Source: UBA1924 sp963976625
GTDB lineage: Bacteria; Planctomycetota; Phycisphaerae; Phycisphaerales; UBA1924
DNA length: 64,000 nucleotides
Reading direction: 5' to 3'
NCBI GenBank assembly: GCA_963976625.1
Contig: CAXBLA010000008.1
Coordinates: 47,330 to 111,329, forward strand
This document shows positions 1 through 8,538 of this stretch, piece after piece. Both the position numbers and the translations under genes were made by a program. The notes under the pieces were generated by a model. The model searched no databases. It was not told the DNA's origin and saw nothing but the letters and a program-made list of their open reading frames with translations. Position 1 is the stretch's first letter. Each line of letters begins with the position of its first letter.

Positions 1-144
1 AGCCTGGTGGGCCTTGGCGATCATCGCGTCGATCTCGCTCACCGGCGTCACCGGGACGCTCCCCACGATTTCGCCCGTGGATGGGTTGTAGGAGTTGAGT
101 GTCTGGTTCGAAACGCTGGCGGTATTGGGTGTCATGGTGGTCAT
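1..144 (-). CDS. aldehyde dehydrogenase family protein, N-terminal fragment
   Basis: The first 48 codons of a minus-strand gene run off the left edge of the window. They encode a leader followed by SYNPSTGEIVGSVPVTP, the typical N-terminal signature of NAD(P)-dependent aldehyde dehydrogenases, in which the NPxTGE turn precedes the cofactor-binding fold. Catalytic residues lie outside the window, so the substrate cannot be told. The chosen ATG at 144 is preceded by TACCAT with a 5-nt spacer, the leaderless layout seen at many genes here; a second ATG three codons downstream is possible. The family call is fairly safe but rests on a short fragment. Confidence 0.7.
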   Translation of the reverse strand, partial: MTTMTPNTASVSNQTLNSYNPSTGEIVGSVPVTPVSEIDAMIAKAHQA

Positions 145-280
145 ATCGGATGGTAGGTGCGCCCAAAGCCAGTCGCCATCGGATGTTGCGAGTATCTGCC
201 GGAGTTTTCAGCATTTCAAGCGTTTAAAAGCACAGAGAACCGACAGCCCGAGGTTCAATAAAAACGCTTGCATGAACACA

Positions 281-319
281 AAAATGGACACGCCCCACTG
301 GTCTCCCAGCGGGGCGTGT
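281..319 (-). terminator. rho-independent terminator of rnpB
   Basis: An inverted repeat with 14-nt arms (288-301 and 306-319, one mismatch, loop TCTC) lies directly after the 3' end of the RNase P RNA. On the minus strand it is followed by a short T run (281-284). Confidence 0.85.
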
Positions 320-320
320 T

Positions 321-806
321 CGCAGCTCGATGCAGCTGGTAAGCCGAGTTCTGTCCCACGCGTGGTTTCCGACCCACTCCTTATGACGGGGGCTCTGGAT
401 CGGACCTGCTCGTGTGAGCGGCTATTTCTCTGCCCGTGCTGTTGCCAACACGATGAGGAGCCTGTGGCTCCCAGCACCCTACCCGGATCACATCGACGGA
501 TCGTCGAATGCAGCCGACGAAAACGCCTGCTGCTTGGACCCTGCTTGGGCTTGCACGCGGTGGGGTTTACCGTGCCCCGGCTGTCACCAGCCGGGCGGTG
601 CGCTCTTACCGCACCTTTTCACCCTTGCCTGTGACGACCGATCCGAAGACCTGCCATCCATCGGCGGTTCATTCTCTGTGGCACTTTCCCTCGCCCCAAG
701 CTGCACTCCGAAGAGTTTGTTAGAGCGGGTGGGCGTTACCCACCACCGTATCCTGTCGTGCTCGGACTTTCCTCCCGCCAAAGGTTACCCATCGACGAGC
801 AGCCGC
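321..806 (-). ncRNA. rnpB: RNase P RNA (bacterial class A)
   Basis: This is the catalytic RNA of ribonuclease P, which removes 5' leaders from tRNA precursors. On the minus strand the conserved 5' block GAGGAAAGTCCGAGC lies near 765-778, followed by GAGGGAAAGTGCCACAGAGA, the GGTGAAAAGGTGCGGTAAGA region near 600-625, and the closing block ACAGAACTCGGCTTA near 340-353. The ends were set by the P1 helix (near 321-336 with 791-806) and by the terminator immediately downstream, and are accurate to perhaps 10 nt. At about 485 nt it is longer than the common 350-400 nt; the extra length lies in the middle, in the P12-P14 area. Open reading frames crossing this region are spurious. Confidence 0.95.
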
Positions 807-1017
807 CTTGCTGCATCATTGAACTATACGCACCCAGAACAAGAAGGGATCGCCACAGATCGGGCCGTAATTCCGTCCATTTTGCTTTGAATGGTCCGAG
901 AATCTTGGTACATTCAGGTATGAATGGGCTTCGTGCCCAATGGGAACTTGCTCCGGGCTGTGCATGCTCTGCGCAAGTGAGATAACAATGATCCAATTTT
1001 TGAGAGGAAGAGATCGC

Positions 1018-2601
1018 ATGCGCTATACCACACCATACATCATCACCGCGGGGATGCTCGCGGCCCTGTCCACACAGGCGCTCGCCCAATGGACCAGCGA
1101 CTCCACCGACCACATGGTTGTCGCCGACGGCTCGGGCGAACAGGTCCAGCCCAAGCTCGCCCCCGCGCCCGACGGCGGGACCTATGTCAGCTGGTACTCC
1201 AGCGAGACCGGATACGATGTCCGTCTCCAGCACCTCGATGCCGACGGCAATGCGCTCTGGGCCCACAACGGGATCTTGGTCGCCGATCGCGGGTTCTCAT
1301 CCACCCAAGACTACGGGCTCGATGTGGATGCGTCCGGGCATGCCGTGCTCGTCTTCCGTGACGATCGTTTCACCGGCGTGCAGGTCACCGCACAACGCAT
1401 CGCCCCCGACGGCACGACGACCTGGGGCGCCAACGGCATCCAGTTCGGCAACGGCTCCGACTTCGTCGCATCGCCCGACATCGCCACCACCGACGACGGC
1501 TTCACCGTCGTCGGGTGGATCAACAACAGCGACACGAACCTCGCCAAGATCAACCCCGAAGGCACGGTCATGTGGAACAGCTCGATCAACACCGACGGCG
1601 GCCCGGGAGTGAACCTCGCCTCGATGCACGGCTCCGACAACGGGTCGGTCATCGTCTCGTGGGTCCAGTTCTCGGCCTTCTTTGATCCCAAGCACATGTA
1701 CGCCCAGAAGATCGACGCCGATGGCAACGAAGCGTGGAAGTCCCGCGCCGCCGTGCTCGACGGTGGCTCGTTGCAGTTCGGCAACTTCCCCGAGTTCGCC
1801 GCTGATGGCTCGGGCGGTGCGGTCTTCTCGTGGTATGACACGGCCGCGGGGCTCAATGTCTACGCCCAGCACCTCGACACCAACGGCGTCGAGCAGTTCG
1901 CCCACAACGGGCAGGTGGTCTCCACCGCCCCGCGCGAACGCGTCGCCCCCAGCGCGTCCTACGACCCGGGCACCGGCTCCGTGTTCGTCTCATGGATCGA
2001 GCTCGACAACAACCAGGGCTCGAGCGGCATCTTCGCCCAGCGCCTTGATGCCACCGGCACCCGCATGTGGGGCGATTCGGGCGTCGAGATCGATGCCATC
2101 GACGCCAACGAATCCGGAACCATCAACACCAAGATGATGGACGGCCAGTTCGTCACCTTCTGGATCGAGAACAACGGCGGATTCGCCCAAGACCAAGTCC
2201 TCGCCCACGCACTCAACAGCGATGGCTCCAACAGCTGGGCCGATCTCGGCTCGGGCGCATCGAGCGGCACGGTCGTCATGGCTTCGGACCTCGCCCAGCG
2301 AGCACGCCTGACCACCACCGTCACCGATGACGGGATGGCCGTGGCGGCGTGGCAGATCGGCGACTTCGGGGTCGCGGATCTCGAATCCCACAACCTCAAC
2401 AGCGACGGCACGCTCGGCCCATCATCCATGCCCTGCCTGGCCGACCTGACCGGCGACGGCGAGCTCGATTTCTTCGATGTCTCGGACTTCCTCGACGCCT
2501 TTGGTGCTCAAGATCCGATCGCCGACTTCACCGGCGACGGCGAGTACGACTTCTTCGATGTCTCTGACTTCCTCGACGCCTTCGGCGCCGGCTGCCCATA
2601 A
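1018..2601 (+). CDS. secreted beta-propeller-like protein with C-terminal GC-type dockerin repeats
   Basis: The product has 527 residues. It starts with a signal peptide ending in the ALAQ region near residue 23. About eight imperfect repeats of roughly 50 residues follow, each with a core like AQRxDADGxxxWxxNGV, which suggests a beta-propeller or beta-repeat fold. The last 52 residues hold two copies of a calcium-loop-like motif, DLTGDGELDFFDVSDFLDAF and a near repeat, the GC-type dockerin found in Phycisphaerae. The ATG at 1018 was preferred to upstream starts because AGAGGAAG lies 8 nt before it and the signal peptide begins there. The ligand is unknown. The dockerin pair suggests attachment to a partner on the cell surface, but no cohesin is visible in the window. 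Confidence 0.85.
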   Translation: MRYTTPYIITAGMLAALSTQALAQWTSDSTDHMVVADGSGEQVQPKLAPAPDGGTYVSWYSSETGYDVRLQHLDADGNALWAHNGILVADRGFSSTQDYGLDVDASGHAVLVFRDDRFTGVQVTAQRIAPDGTTTWGANGIQFGNGSDFVASPDIATTDDGFTVVGWINNSDTNLAKINPEGTVMWNSSINTDGGPGVNLASMHGSDNGSVIVSWVQFSAFFDPKHMYAQKIDADGNEAWKSRAAVLDGGSLQFGNFPEFAADGSGGAVFSWYDTAAGLNVYAQHLDTNGVEQFAHNGQVVSTAPRERVAPSASYDPGTGSVFVSWIELDNNQGSSGIFAQRLDATGTRMWGDSGVEIDAIDANESGTINTKMMDGQFVTFWIENNGGFAQDQVLAHALNSDGSNSWADLGSGASSGTVVMASDLAQRARLTTTVTDDGMAVAAWQIGDFGVADLESHNLNSDGTLGPSSMPCLADLTGDGELDFFDVSDFLDAFGAQDPIADFTGDGEYDFFDVSDFLDAFGAGCP

Positions 2602-2635
2602 GCATTCAGCAAAGATCGCACACTCCACACCGTTG

Positions 2636-2669
2636 CACGCCCCGCGACCAGTTCGCGGGGCGTGTTTTT
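2636..2669 (+). terminator. rho-independent terminator
   Basis: A perfect 12-bp stem (CACGCCCCGCGA at 2636-2647 with its complement at 2653-2664), a 5-nt loop and TTTTT follow the dockerin protein gene. Confidence 0.93.
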
Positions 2670-2717
2670 CATTGGACCTTGCCTGCCGTTGCCAATGCAC
2701 AGGATCGCGAGATCGAC

Positions 2718-2723
2718 TAGAAT
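2718..2723 (+). promoter_or_regulatory. -10 box TAGAAT, leaderless layout
   Basis: TAGAAT ends 6 nt before the ATG at 2730, so transcription should start at or within a base or two of the start codon. No Shine-Dalgarno sequence is present. Confidence 0.55.
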
Positions 2724-2729
2724 CAAGCC

Positions 2730-3761
2730 ATGTCAAAAGCCCGTTGTGTGTTATGGATCAACCCCGAGCAGTGCCAACTGTACGCCGGTGCCCTGCGCGA
2801 TGCGGATATCGAGCTTGTCGGTGCAGGATCACCCGATCCCGCGCGCACCGGGCAGGTCGCGTCTGATCTGAGCACCGAGCCTATCGATGACCTCCGCGTC
2901 GCGATGTCGAGCACCCAAGCCGACCTGCTGGTCTTGGCGAGCCCGGGCAGCTTCGGCGATCAGGCCCAGGACGCCGATCTCGATGCGCTCAAAGCCGCCC
3001 ACGAACGCAACCTCATCGTCACCACCCTCGAGCCCATCCCCGCGATCGTCTCCGGGATCGCCGGCACCTCCTTCGCCCACGCGCTCTCGACGGGCGCACT
3101 CGACGAACTCGCCCGGATGACGCCGCTGACCCGATCAACACCGATGATCGACGAGCTGTGCACCGTCCTCGAGACCTTCGCCCCCGTGCGTTCGTGCGCG
3201 ATTACGATCGCTGCTCCAGGTGCGATGGGAACGCTGGGCGCCCGGCTCTTCGACGCGATGGACCTGGTCCGCTCGCTGATCGGGATCCCCAACATCATCG
3301 ACGCGAGCTACGCGTCACCGGCCGCAGGCCGCGGGATGCACCCGCTGCCCGGTCAGTCCCTCCGCGATCTCCACGGCGAGTTCACCCTCAACCTCCGCTT
3401 CTCCGATGGACGATGCGCCACGGTCCTCCTCTCCGACCAGGTCGCCCGCTCGACCATCAGCATCAATATGCTCTCGGGCGAAGGCCACCTGATCGCCGAC
3501 AACAGCGGGTTCAAGTGGTTCAACCCATCGGGCGAGGTGATCGATTCGTACACCGCCCCCGAGACCGAAGACCTTTCCGTCGACCCATCGACCCGCGCGT
3601 TGATCGCCCAGCTCATCGAGCACACCACCGGCGTGGGCCCCAAGCGACCGCCGATCGACTACCCCGCCGTGCTCTCGATGAGCCACGCGTCGCTGCTGAG
3701 CACCCGCACCGGGCAGGGCGAATCGCCCCGGGCCGTCGAGCAGCTGTTGCTCTCGCTCTAG
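2730..3761 (+). CDS. Gfo/Idh/MocA-like oxidoreductase homologue, degenerate N-terminus
   Basis: The 343-residue product resembles the Gfo/Idh/MocA oxidoreductase fold. An N-terminal Rossmann-like part contains GAGSPDP and ADLLVLASPG, the latter where the family normally has the AVLIATP-type strand. A C-terminal alpha/beta half has strands such as GHLIADNSGFKWFNPSGEV. The classical GxGxxG nucleotide-binding turn near the N-terminus is missing, so it may not bind NAD(P) in the usual way, and the assignment is tentative. It is monocistronic, between a strong terminator and a convergent methyltransferase gene. The start is fixed by the adjacent -10 box. Confidence 0.5.
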   Translation: MSKARCVLWINPEQCQLYAGALRDADIELVGAGSPDPARTGQVASDLSTEPIDDLRVAMSSTQADLLVLASPGSFGDQAQDADLDALKAAHERNLIVTTLEPIPAIVSGIAGTSFAHALSTGALDELARMTPLTRSTPMIDELCTVLETFAPVRSCAITIAAPGAMGTLGARLFDAMDLVRSLIGIPNIIDASYASPAAGRGMHPLPGQSLRDLHGEFTLNLRFSDGRCATVLLSDQVARSTISINMLSGEGHLIADNSGFKWFNPSGEVIDSYTAPETEDLSVDPSTRALIAQLIEHTTGVGPKRPPIDYPAVLSMSHASLLSTRTGQGESPRAVEQLLLSL

Positions 3762-3777
3762 TCTTTATCAAACTCTG

Positions 3778-4584
3778 CTAATCGACTTTCCCAGCGACCA
3801 GCACGATGAAGTTCTCGTCGAGTTCTTCCTGCCCGTCCTCGACCGGGAGTACAAAGGCGTTGCCGTCCTCATCCACCGCGTCGGCCAGCTTCGTATACAC
3901 CAAGCTCTGCGAGAACCCCGCATCGCTCATCGCGTCGCGCAGCTCCGTGATCGACCACAGACGCCACTCATAGACAAACGCGTCCTCGAGCTCAAACTCG
4001 ATCACGCCCGCGCGTTCCACCCGGAAGTGGATCAGGTTGGTCACCATCCCGGTCGTCGGGTCGCCCTCGTGCTGCTCCCAGGTGTATCGGCACAGCTTGC
4101 CCCCGGGCATCGGGTGGGCCCGGTGCACGCCCCCGAGCGTGTAGGCGCTCTCGCCGCCGTAGGTATCGCAGATGAAGACCCCGCCCGGGTTGAGTCGGCT
4201 CTTGACATGGCGCAGGTACTCGATCAACTCCGCACGCGTGTGCAGATACCCGATCGAGAAGTTCCCGACGAACAAGACATCGCAGGCGCTGTCGATCGCG
4301 TGCACATCGCAGCAGTGCTTAGCGATCCGCTCGTGCATGCCGCGTTTATTGAGCGTCTCTTCGTCGAAGTCCACCGCGATCGCTTGGGCCCCATCGCGCT
4401 CGACCCACAGGTGCGAGAGCGCCGCGGTGCCCGAGAAATCCTCGCCCAACACCGTCGGCTCATCCCCATGCACCGCCCGCAGCAGCGGGACGAGGTCCTT
4501 GGGCGATTGCACACACAGCTCATAGAGATCGTGCTTGTCGTACTCGCTCGTGTTGGTGTTGTTCCCGTCGGGATCGATCAGCAT
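3778..4584 (-). CDS. class I SAM-dependent methyltransferase
   Basis: The 268-residue protein has the class I methyltransferase core. Motif I is replaced by the looser VLGEDFSGTAALS (residues 45-57), followed by AIAVDFDEETL (motif II, acidic residue for the ribose) and DVLFVGNFSIGYLHTRAEL (motif IV). A family-typical post-motif segment reads RLNPGGVFICDTYGG. The substrate is unknown. It lies 31 nt downstream of tyrS on the same strand and may be transcribed with it; GAAGAGAG before the ATG could serve as ribosome binding site. It converges with the upstream oxidoreductase-like gene. Confidence 0.75.
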   Translation of the reverse strand: MLIDPDGNNTNTSEYDKHDLYELCVQSPKDLVPLLRAVHGDEPTVLGEDFSGTAALSHLWVERDGAQAIAVDFDEETLNKRGMHERIAKHCCDVHAIDSACDVLFVGNFSIGYLHTRAELIEYLRHVKSRLNPGGVFICDTYGGESAYTLGGVHRAHPMPGGKLCRYTWEQHEGDPTTGMVTNLIHFRVERAGVIEFELEDAFVYEWRLWSITELRDAMSDAGFSQSLVYTKLADAVDEDGNAFVLPVEDGQEELDENFIVLVAGKVD

Positions 4585-4615
4585 CGTTGAGCTCTCTTCA
4601 CGCTTAGAAACAGAC

Positions 4616-6193
4616 TCACGCCCATTTGGTCAGGTGCCATTTCTTCTTGCCGCGACGGATCGCAATGATCGAGCCGTGCAGGAGCGCCGATTCATCGACG
4701 ACCGTGTCGCCGTCGATCTTCTGGCCGTTGATCGAGACCGAGCCCTCGCTGAGGAACTCCTTGGCCTCGCGGTTCGACGACGCGAGCTTGATCGCTTTGA
4801 GCAGCTCGATCATGTTCACCCCGCCGCTGAGTTCCGCCTTGTCATGCTCCGTCGTCGGCACGCTGGCAAACACCTCGAGCATGGTCGCCTCATCGAGCGA
4901 CGCGATATCCCCACTAAACAACGCCTTGCCCGCGGCCTCCGCGTTCTCCATCGCTGCCTGCCCGTGCAGGATCGTCGTGGCTTCTTGCGCCAGCGTCCGC
5001 TGGAGCTCACGCTTGCCGGGGTTCTCGTCGTGGCGGGCGATAAGTTCAACCACGCCTTCGACCTCTATGCCGTCGATCGTGGTCGTATGCTGCGGCAAGA
5101 AGGTAAACACCTTGATCCAGCTCCGCGCATCCTCGTCGCTGGCGTTGAGCCAGAACTGGTAGTACGCGTACGGCGAGGTCCGCTGAGCCGTCAGCCAGAT
5201 CGCCCCCTTCTCGGTCTTCCCAAACTTCCCGCCATCGGCTTTTTGCACAAGCGGAACCGTGAGACCAAATGCACTTTTCTCTTTGAACTGCAACTCAAAA
5301 TCAAGCCGCTTATCCTCTTCAGGAGAAAACGGTATCTCCGAGAACCTGCGCCTGTTAACTACTAGACCGGGTACGAGTGCCGCGCCGTATTCACTGGGTT
5401 TCTCGTCGTACTCTTGTGCCGCAGCGTCAGTAATAATCTTCTGAGTAACATTCGCCCCCGCTTTACCTGCTATTTTGTAAAATCGTTGATTCATCTTTGT
5501 CAAGAATTCATGACGATGTCTCCGAATTAAGTCTGAACCTGCCACGATGTTTCCATACTGATCGCTCCCACCGGCTTGCACCGTGACGCCCTTCGCCTTG
5601 TACAAGTGTGCAAAGTCGTACGCCTGCAGGATCATGTACGAGAACTCGGTGTAGCTGATGCCCTGCTCGCGGTTGTTGAGCCGCTCCTTGACCGATTCCT
5701 TCTGCATCATCATGTTGACGCTGAAGTGCTTGCCGATGTCGCGGAGGGCCTCGATGAACGAGATCTCCTTGAGCCAGTCGTAGTTGTTGAGGATCTGGTG
5801 CTCGGGGCCGTCGATCTGATCGAGCACGGAGCTGTAGATCGGGCGCTGGCAGTTGATAAAGTGCTCGATGGTCTCGACGGTGTTGAGCTGGCGCTCGGCG
5901 CTCTTGCCCGACGGATCGCCGATGAGCCCGGTGCCCCCGCCCATCACCACGATCGGCGAGTGACCCGCCCGCTTGACATGGGCCAAGAGCATGATCGGCA
6001 CGAGGTTCCCGATCGTCAGCGAGTCGGCCGTGGGATCGAAACCGGCGTAGATCTTGCGGGGCGAACCCTGCGGATCGCCCAGGTGCTCGCGCAGCCCCTG
6101 CTCGTCGGTGCAGTCCTTGAGGAGCCCGCGCCAAGAGAGCTCGTCGAGCAGGTCAATCGTTCCGGTGTTGGTGTCGGCTTTCGTATCACTCAT
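4616..6193 (-). CDS. tyrS: tyrosyl-tRNA synthetase with internal insertion
   Basis: TyrRS charges tRNA-Tyr. Visible landmarks are GFDPTADSLTIGNL (residues 51-64, in place of the HIGH motif), GGGTGLIGDPSGK (85-97), the tyrosine-binding ISYTEFSYMILQAYDF (179-194), GGSDQYGN (208-215), KFGKT (323-327, the KMSKS equivalent) and a C-terminal S4 RNA-binding domain from about 460. The protein has 525 residues, against about 420 for typical bacterial TyrRS. The excess is mainly an insertion of about 80 residues (about 228-307) between GGSDQYGN and KFGKT. The DNA there is visibly AT-richer than the flanks. Both HIGH histidines are replaced (Thr, Asn). TATCCT lies 8 nt before the ATG and may be its -10 box. 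Function is probably retained, because every other motif is intact. Confidence 0.95.
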   Translation of the reverse strand: MSDTKADTNTGTIDLLDELSWRGLLKDCTDEQGLREHLGDPQGSPRKIYAGFDPTADSLTIGNLVPIMLLAHVKRAGHSPIVVMGGGTGLIGDPSGKSAERQLNTVETIEHFINCQRPIYSSVLDQIDGPEHQILNNYDWLKEISFIEALRDIGKHFSVNMMMQKESVKERLNNREQGISYTEFSYMILQAYDFAHLYKAKGVTVQAGGSDQYGNIVAGSDLIRRHRHEFLTKMNQRFYKIAGKAGANVTQKIITDAAAQEYDEKPSEYGAALVPGLVVNRRRFSEIPFSPEEDKRLDFELQFKEKSAFGLTVPLVQKADGGKFGKTEKGAIWLTAQRTSPYAYYQFWLNASDEDARSWIKVFTFLPQHTTTIDGIEVEGVVELIARHDENPGKRELQRTLAQEATTILHGQAAMENAEAAGKALFSGDIASLDEATMLEVFASVPTTEHDKAELSGGVNMIELLKAIKLASSNREAKEFLSEGSVSINGQKIDGDTVVDESALLHGSIIAIRRGKKKWHLTKWA

Positions 6194-6256
6194 GGTGCCA
6201 GAGGATAGGTCCGCCAGACACCACAGGCATGACCAGAAGCCGAGTTCTAAAGCCGC

Positions 6257-7210
6257 TTACGGCAGGCGAGCCTCGAGCATCCAGTCGGCGCTCGTCGCAT
6301 CGTTGGACCAATGCCGCATGTCGTTGAACTCGTCCCAGCCCCACTGGTCCGCGTGCCCATCGATCAACCCGGAGATCCCCTTGCCGTTGTACCGCAGGGA
6401 GACATGGCCGGAGTTGCGTTCGACAAAGTCTGTGTTCTCGTCGTATTCCAGATCCCACTTGCGACCAGAAACGGCGTACACGCTGGGCGCCTTGATCGAG
6501 TAGTGCCCCTCGACACGCCCCTGGATAATGGCCGATTCAGCGGAGTCGTAATAGCGTGACGACGAGAACGCCATGAGGTTGCTCGGGCGTTTCACCTCGT
6601 ACATCTTGGTGACATAGAACTTGCCGAAGAGCTGACGCCCTGAATCGCTGAAGCCCGTAAAATCACCGTTGATGCCCCCTCCGACGAAGAGCGAGTTGAG
6701 CCCGAACGATGGGAACAGGCTGATCACATAGCGCATTTGATAGTCGGCCGCTGAATCAGTGCTTGCCCCCTGCGAATCTGCGAGATCTTGAATCACGCGT
6801 TCGTCTTGGTACAACGCCTCAAAGTTTCCATCAAAGTACGAGATCAATCGCCATGGATAGCGTGAGCCGATGACCTGCCCCAGCCGCTGGTTGTTGAAGT
6901 CGCGGGGATCGGTGCGGGTACGCACCATCTTGCCCCAAAGCGTGTCATCCGGGTACCCGAGAAGCAGGTTGTCGCGGTTGTCCTGGGCGTACATGGTGTA
7001 GGCGAGCATGGTCTGGCGCATGCCCGACTGCTCGCGCACGGCCATGGCCGTCACCTTCGCCTTGCCCAGCGCCGGGAGCAAGATTCCGATAAGCAACGCG
7101 ATGATCGCGATCACGACCAGAAGCTCGATGAGCGTGAAACCGCCCGACGCCCGGCGCGTATCTTGGATTGACCTATTGGATGCCTTGGGATTGCTCAGTT
7201 CTTGGTTCAT
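6257..7210 (-). CDS. prepilin-type cleavage/methylation domain protein
   Basis: The product (317 residues) has a type IV prepilin-like N-terminus: a short basic leader, the peptidase site G^FTLIELLVVIAIIALL near residue 24, and one hydrophobic helix that would be the pilin spine. The remainder is a soluble domain ending in an H-rich stretch (LIDGHADQWGWDEFNDMRHW), as in the large family of planctomycete pseudopilin-like proteins. The ATG at 7210 was chosen because AAGGACA lies about 8 nt upstream; an upstream start at 7273 adds only an unlikely basic extension. It may be processed by prepilin peptidase and assembled with a type II or IV system; pilT lies at 23.9 kb. Confidence 0.8.
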   Translation of the reverse strand: MNQELSNPKASNRSIQDTRRASGGFTLIELLVVIAIIALLIGILLPALGKAKVTAMAVREQSGMRQTMLAYTMYAQDNRDNLLLGYPDDTLWGKMVRTRTDPRDFNNQRLGQVIGSRYPWRLISYFDGNFEALYQDERVIQDLADSQGASTDSAADYQMRYVISLFPSFGLNSLFVGGGINGDFTGFSDSGRQLFGKFYVTKMYEVKRPSNLMAFSSSRYYDSAESAIIQGRVEGHYSIKAPSVYAVSGRKWDLEYDENTDFVERNSGHVSLRYNGKGISGLIDGHADQWGWDEFNDMRHWSNDATSADWMLEARLP

Positions 7211-7413
7211 CGCCGAGTGTCCTTGCGTGTGGTCCAAGCGAAGTGTTCCTTGCTTCCATGATTTTCGGTTCATTGAGACCGAATATCAATAGAGGACGAT
7301 TAATTCCGTGCGAATGAGACTCACTCTCAATTGGCAGGCTACGATCATCCTAGTCGATCCAACCCACCCTTTGCTGATCGAACAGCAAATTAATTACTCG
7401 GAGAAGAGAAACC

Positions 7414-8457
7414 ATGAGTAACCACCCCACCCCCATTTCACTGCTGAGCACCTTGCTCGGTGCCTGTGCTTGCCTGAGCGCCGCCCAGACCCAACTCATC
7501 GAGGCCGATTACAGCGTGCCGACACTCGATCGCTGGAACTACCCGTTCAACGGCTCGCCCGGAACCCGCCTCACCGCGTCCACCTTCGGCGCTGTCGAGC
7601 TCGAAGGCTTCGACGATCACGACGCGCAACTCTTGCTGGGCTTCGACACTTTCAACGAAGTCACCACCGGGCTCGACGCCGCCGAGTACCGCGTGCTCCG
7701 CGCGGTCGTCACCATCACCAACTCCAACGGCGACGAGTTCCGCTACGACCCCACCTACGACACCCACGATACCTACGCCTTCCTCGACGAATCCTTCGAC
7801 CCAGATCCGGGGCGTCCGGTGCACCTCTGGGCGGTTGGCTACCGCAACGGGTTCGATCAATCTTCCTATGGCGAGTTCACCGCGTTCGGCGGCCCGCCGG
7901 TCATCGATCCCACGCAGCAATCTCGCCACGCATTCGCGGCTTACTTCCCAGACGACTCCACCCCCGTTGACATCTCCAACAGCCTCAAAGAAGAGTTCGA
8001 CCCCACCCCCATGGCGATCGGATTCAACGACGAGCTGATCCCGGGCGAGACCATCCCCGAGAACACAGCACTGACCTTCGAGGTCGATCTGTGCGATCCG
8101 ATGATCCGGGCGTATCTGGCCGATGGCTTGTCGCTCGGCGAGGTCCGCTTCGCCGTCACCTCGCTCCACACCGCCAACGGCGGCAAGGGCGGGGGCAAGG
8201 GCGACATCTCCTACCCGTTCTGGTACACCAAAGAGAACCCCATCGCCCAGATCTTGGGCTACACACCCACGCTGAGCCTCGAGGTCCGCATCGGATCCGC
8301 CGGCGATTACAACGCCGACGGGCTCTACGACTTCTTCGATGTCTCCGCCTTCCTCGATGACTTCGGCGCGGGCAACCCAGCCGCCGATCTCACCGGCGAC
8401 TGCGTGTTCGACTTCTTCGATGTCTCGGACTTCCTCGACGCCTTCGCCAATCGCTAA
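7414..8457 (+). CDS. secreted protein with C-terminal GC-type dockerin pair
   Basis: The product has 347 residues with a signal peptide (cleavage near the ACLSAAQT region), a central domain I do not recognise, a glycine/lysine-rich turn (GGKGGGKGD), and two dockerin-like repeats at the C-terminus (DFFDVSAFLDDF and DFFDVSDFLDAF). The central domain probably has a beta-sandwich fold, since it is rich in alternating polar/hydrophobic strands. GGAGAAGAG lies 6 nt before the ATG. A PEP-CTERM-like gene follows on the same strand, and the two may form a small export-related unit. Confidence 0.82.
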   Translation: MSNHPTPISLLSTLLGACACLSAAQTQLIEADYSVPTLDRWNYPFNGSPGTRLTASTFGAVELEGFDDHDAQLLLGFDTFNEVTTGLDAAEYRVLRAVVTITNSNGDEFRYDPTYDTHDTYAFLDESFDPDPGRPVHLWAVGYRNGFDQSSYGEFTAFGGPPVIDPTQQSRHAFAAYFPDDSTPVDISNSLKEEFDPTPMAIGFNDELIPGETIPENTALTFEVDLCDPMIRAYLADGLSLGEVRFAVTSLHTANGGKGGGKGDISYPFWYTKENPIAQILGYTPTLSLEVRIGSAGDYNADGLYDFFDVSAFLDDFGAGNPAADLTGDCVFDFFDVSDFLDAFANR

Positions 8458-8494
8458 ATCCAAAGTATTCACACACCACAGCCAACCACAACCA

Positions 8495-8518
8495 CCCGCA
8501 TCCGTAAACGCGGGTTTT
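8495..8518 (+). terminator. weak terminator or attenuator hairpin
   Basis: A 5-bp stem CCCGC/GCGGG followed by TTTT lies between two plus-strand exported-protein genes, 20 nt before the next ATG. The stem is short, so it probably only partly terminates. Confidence 0.45.
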
Positions 8519-8538
8519 ACTCAAGAGAGAACAGAGAT

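Noticed and set aside
95..890. Overlapping open frames on both strands near the left edge
   Set aside because: They lie over the RNase P RNA gene, have no homology, and disappear once the RNA is recognised.
5273..5512. Intein in tyrS
   Set aside because: The insertion has no Cys/Ser start, no His-Asn end and no intein blocks, and at 80 residues it is too short for a self-splicing intein.
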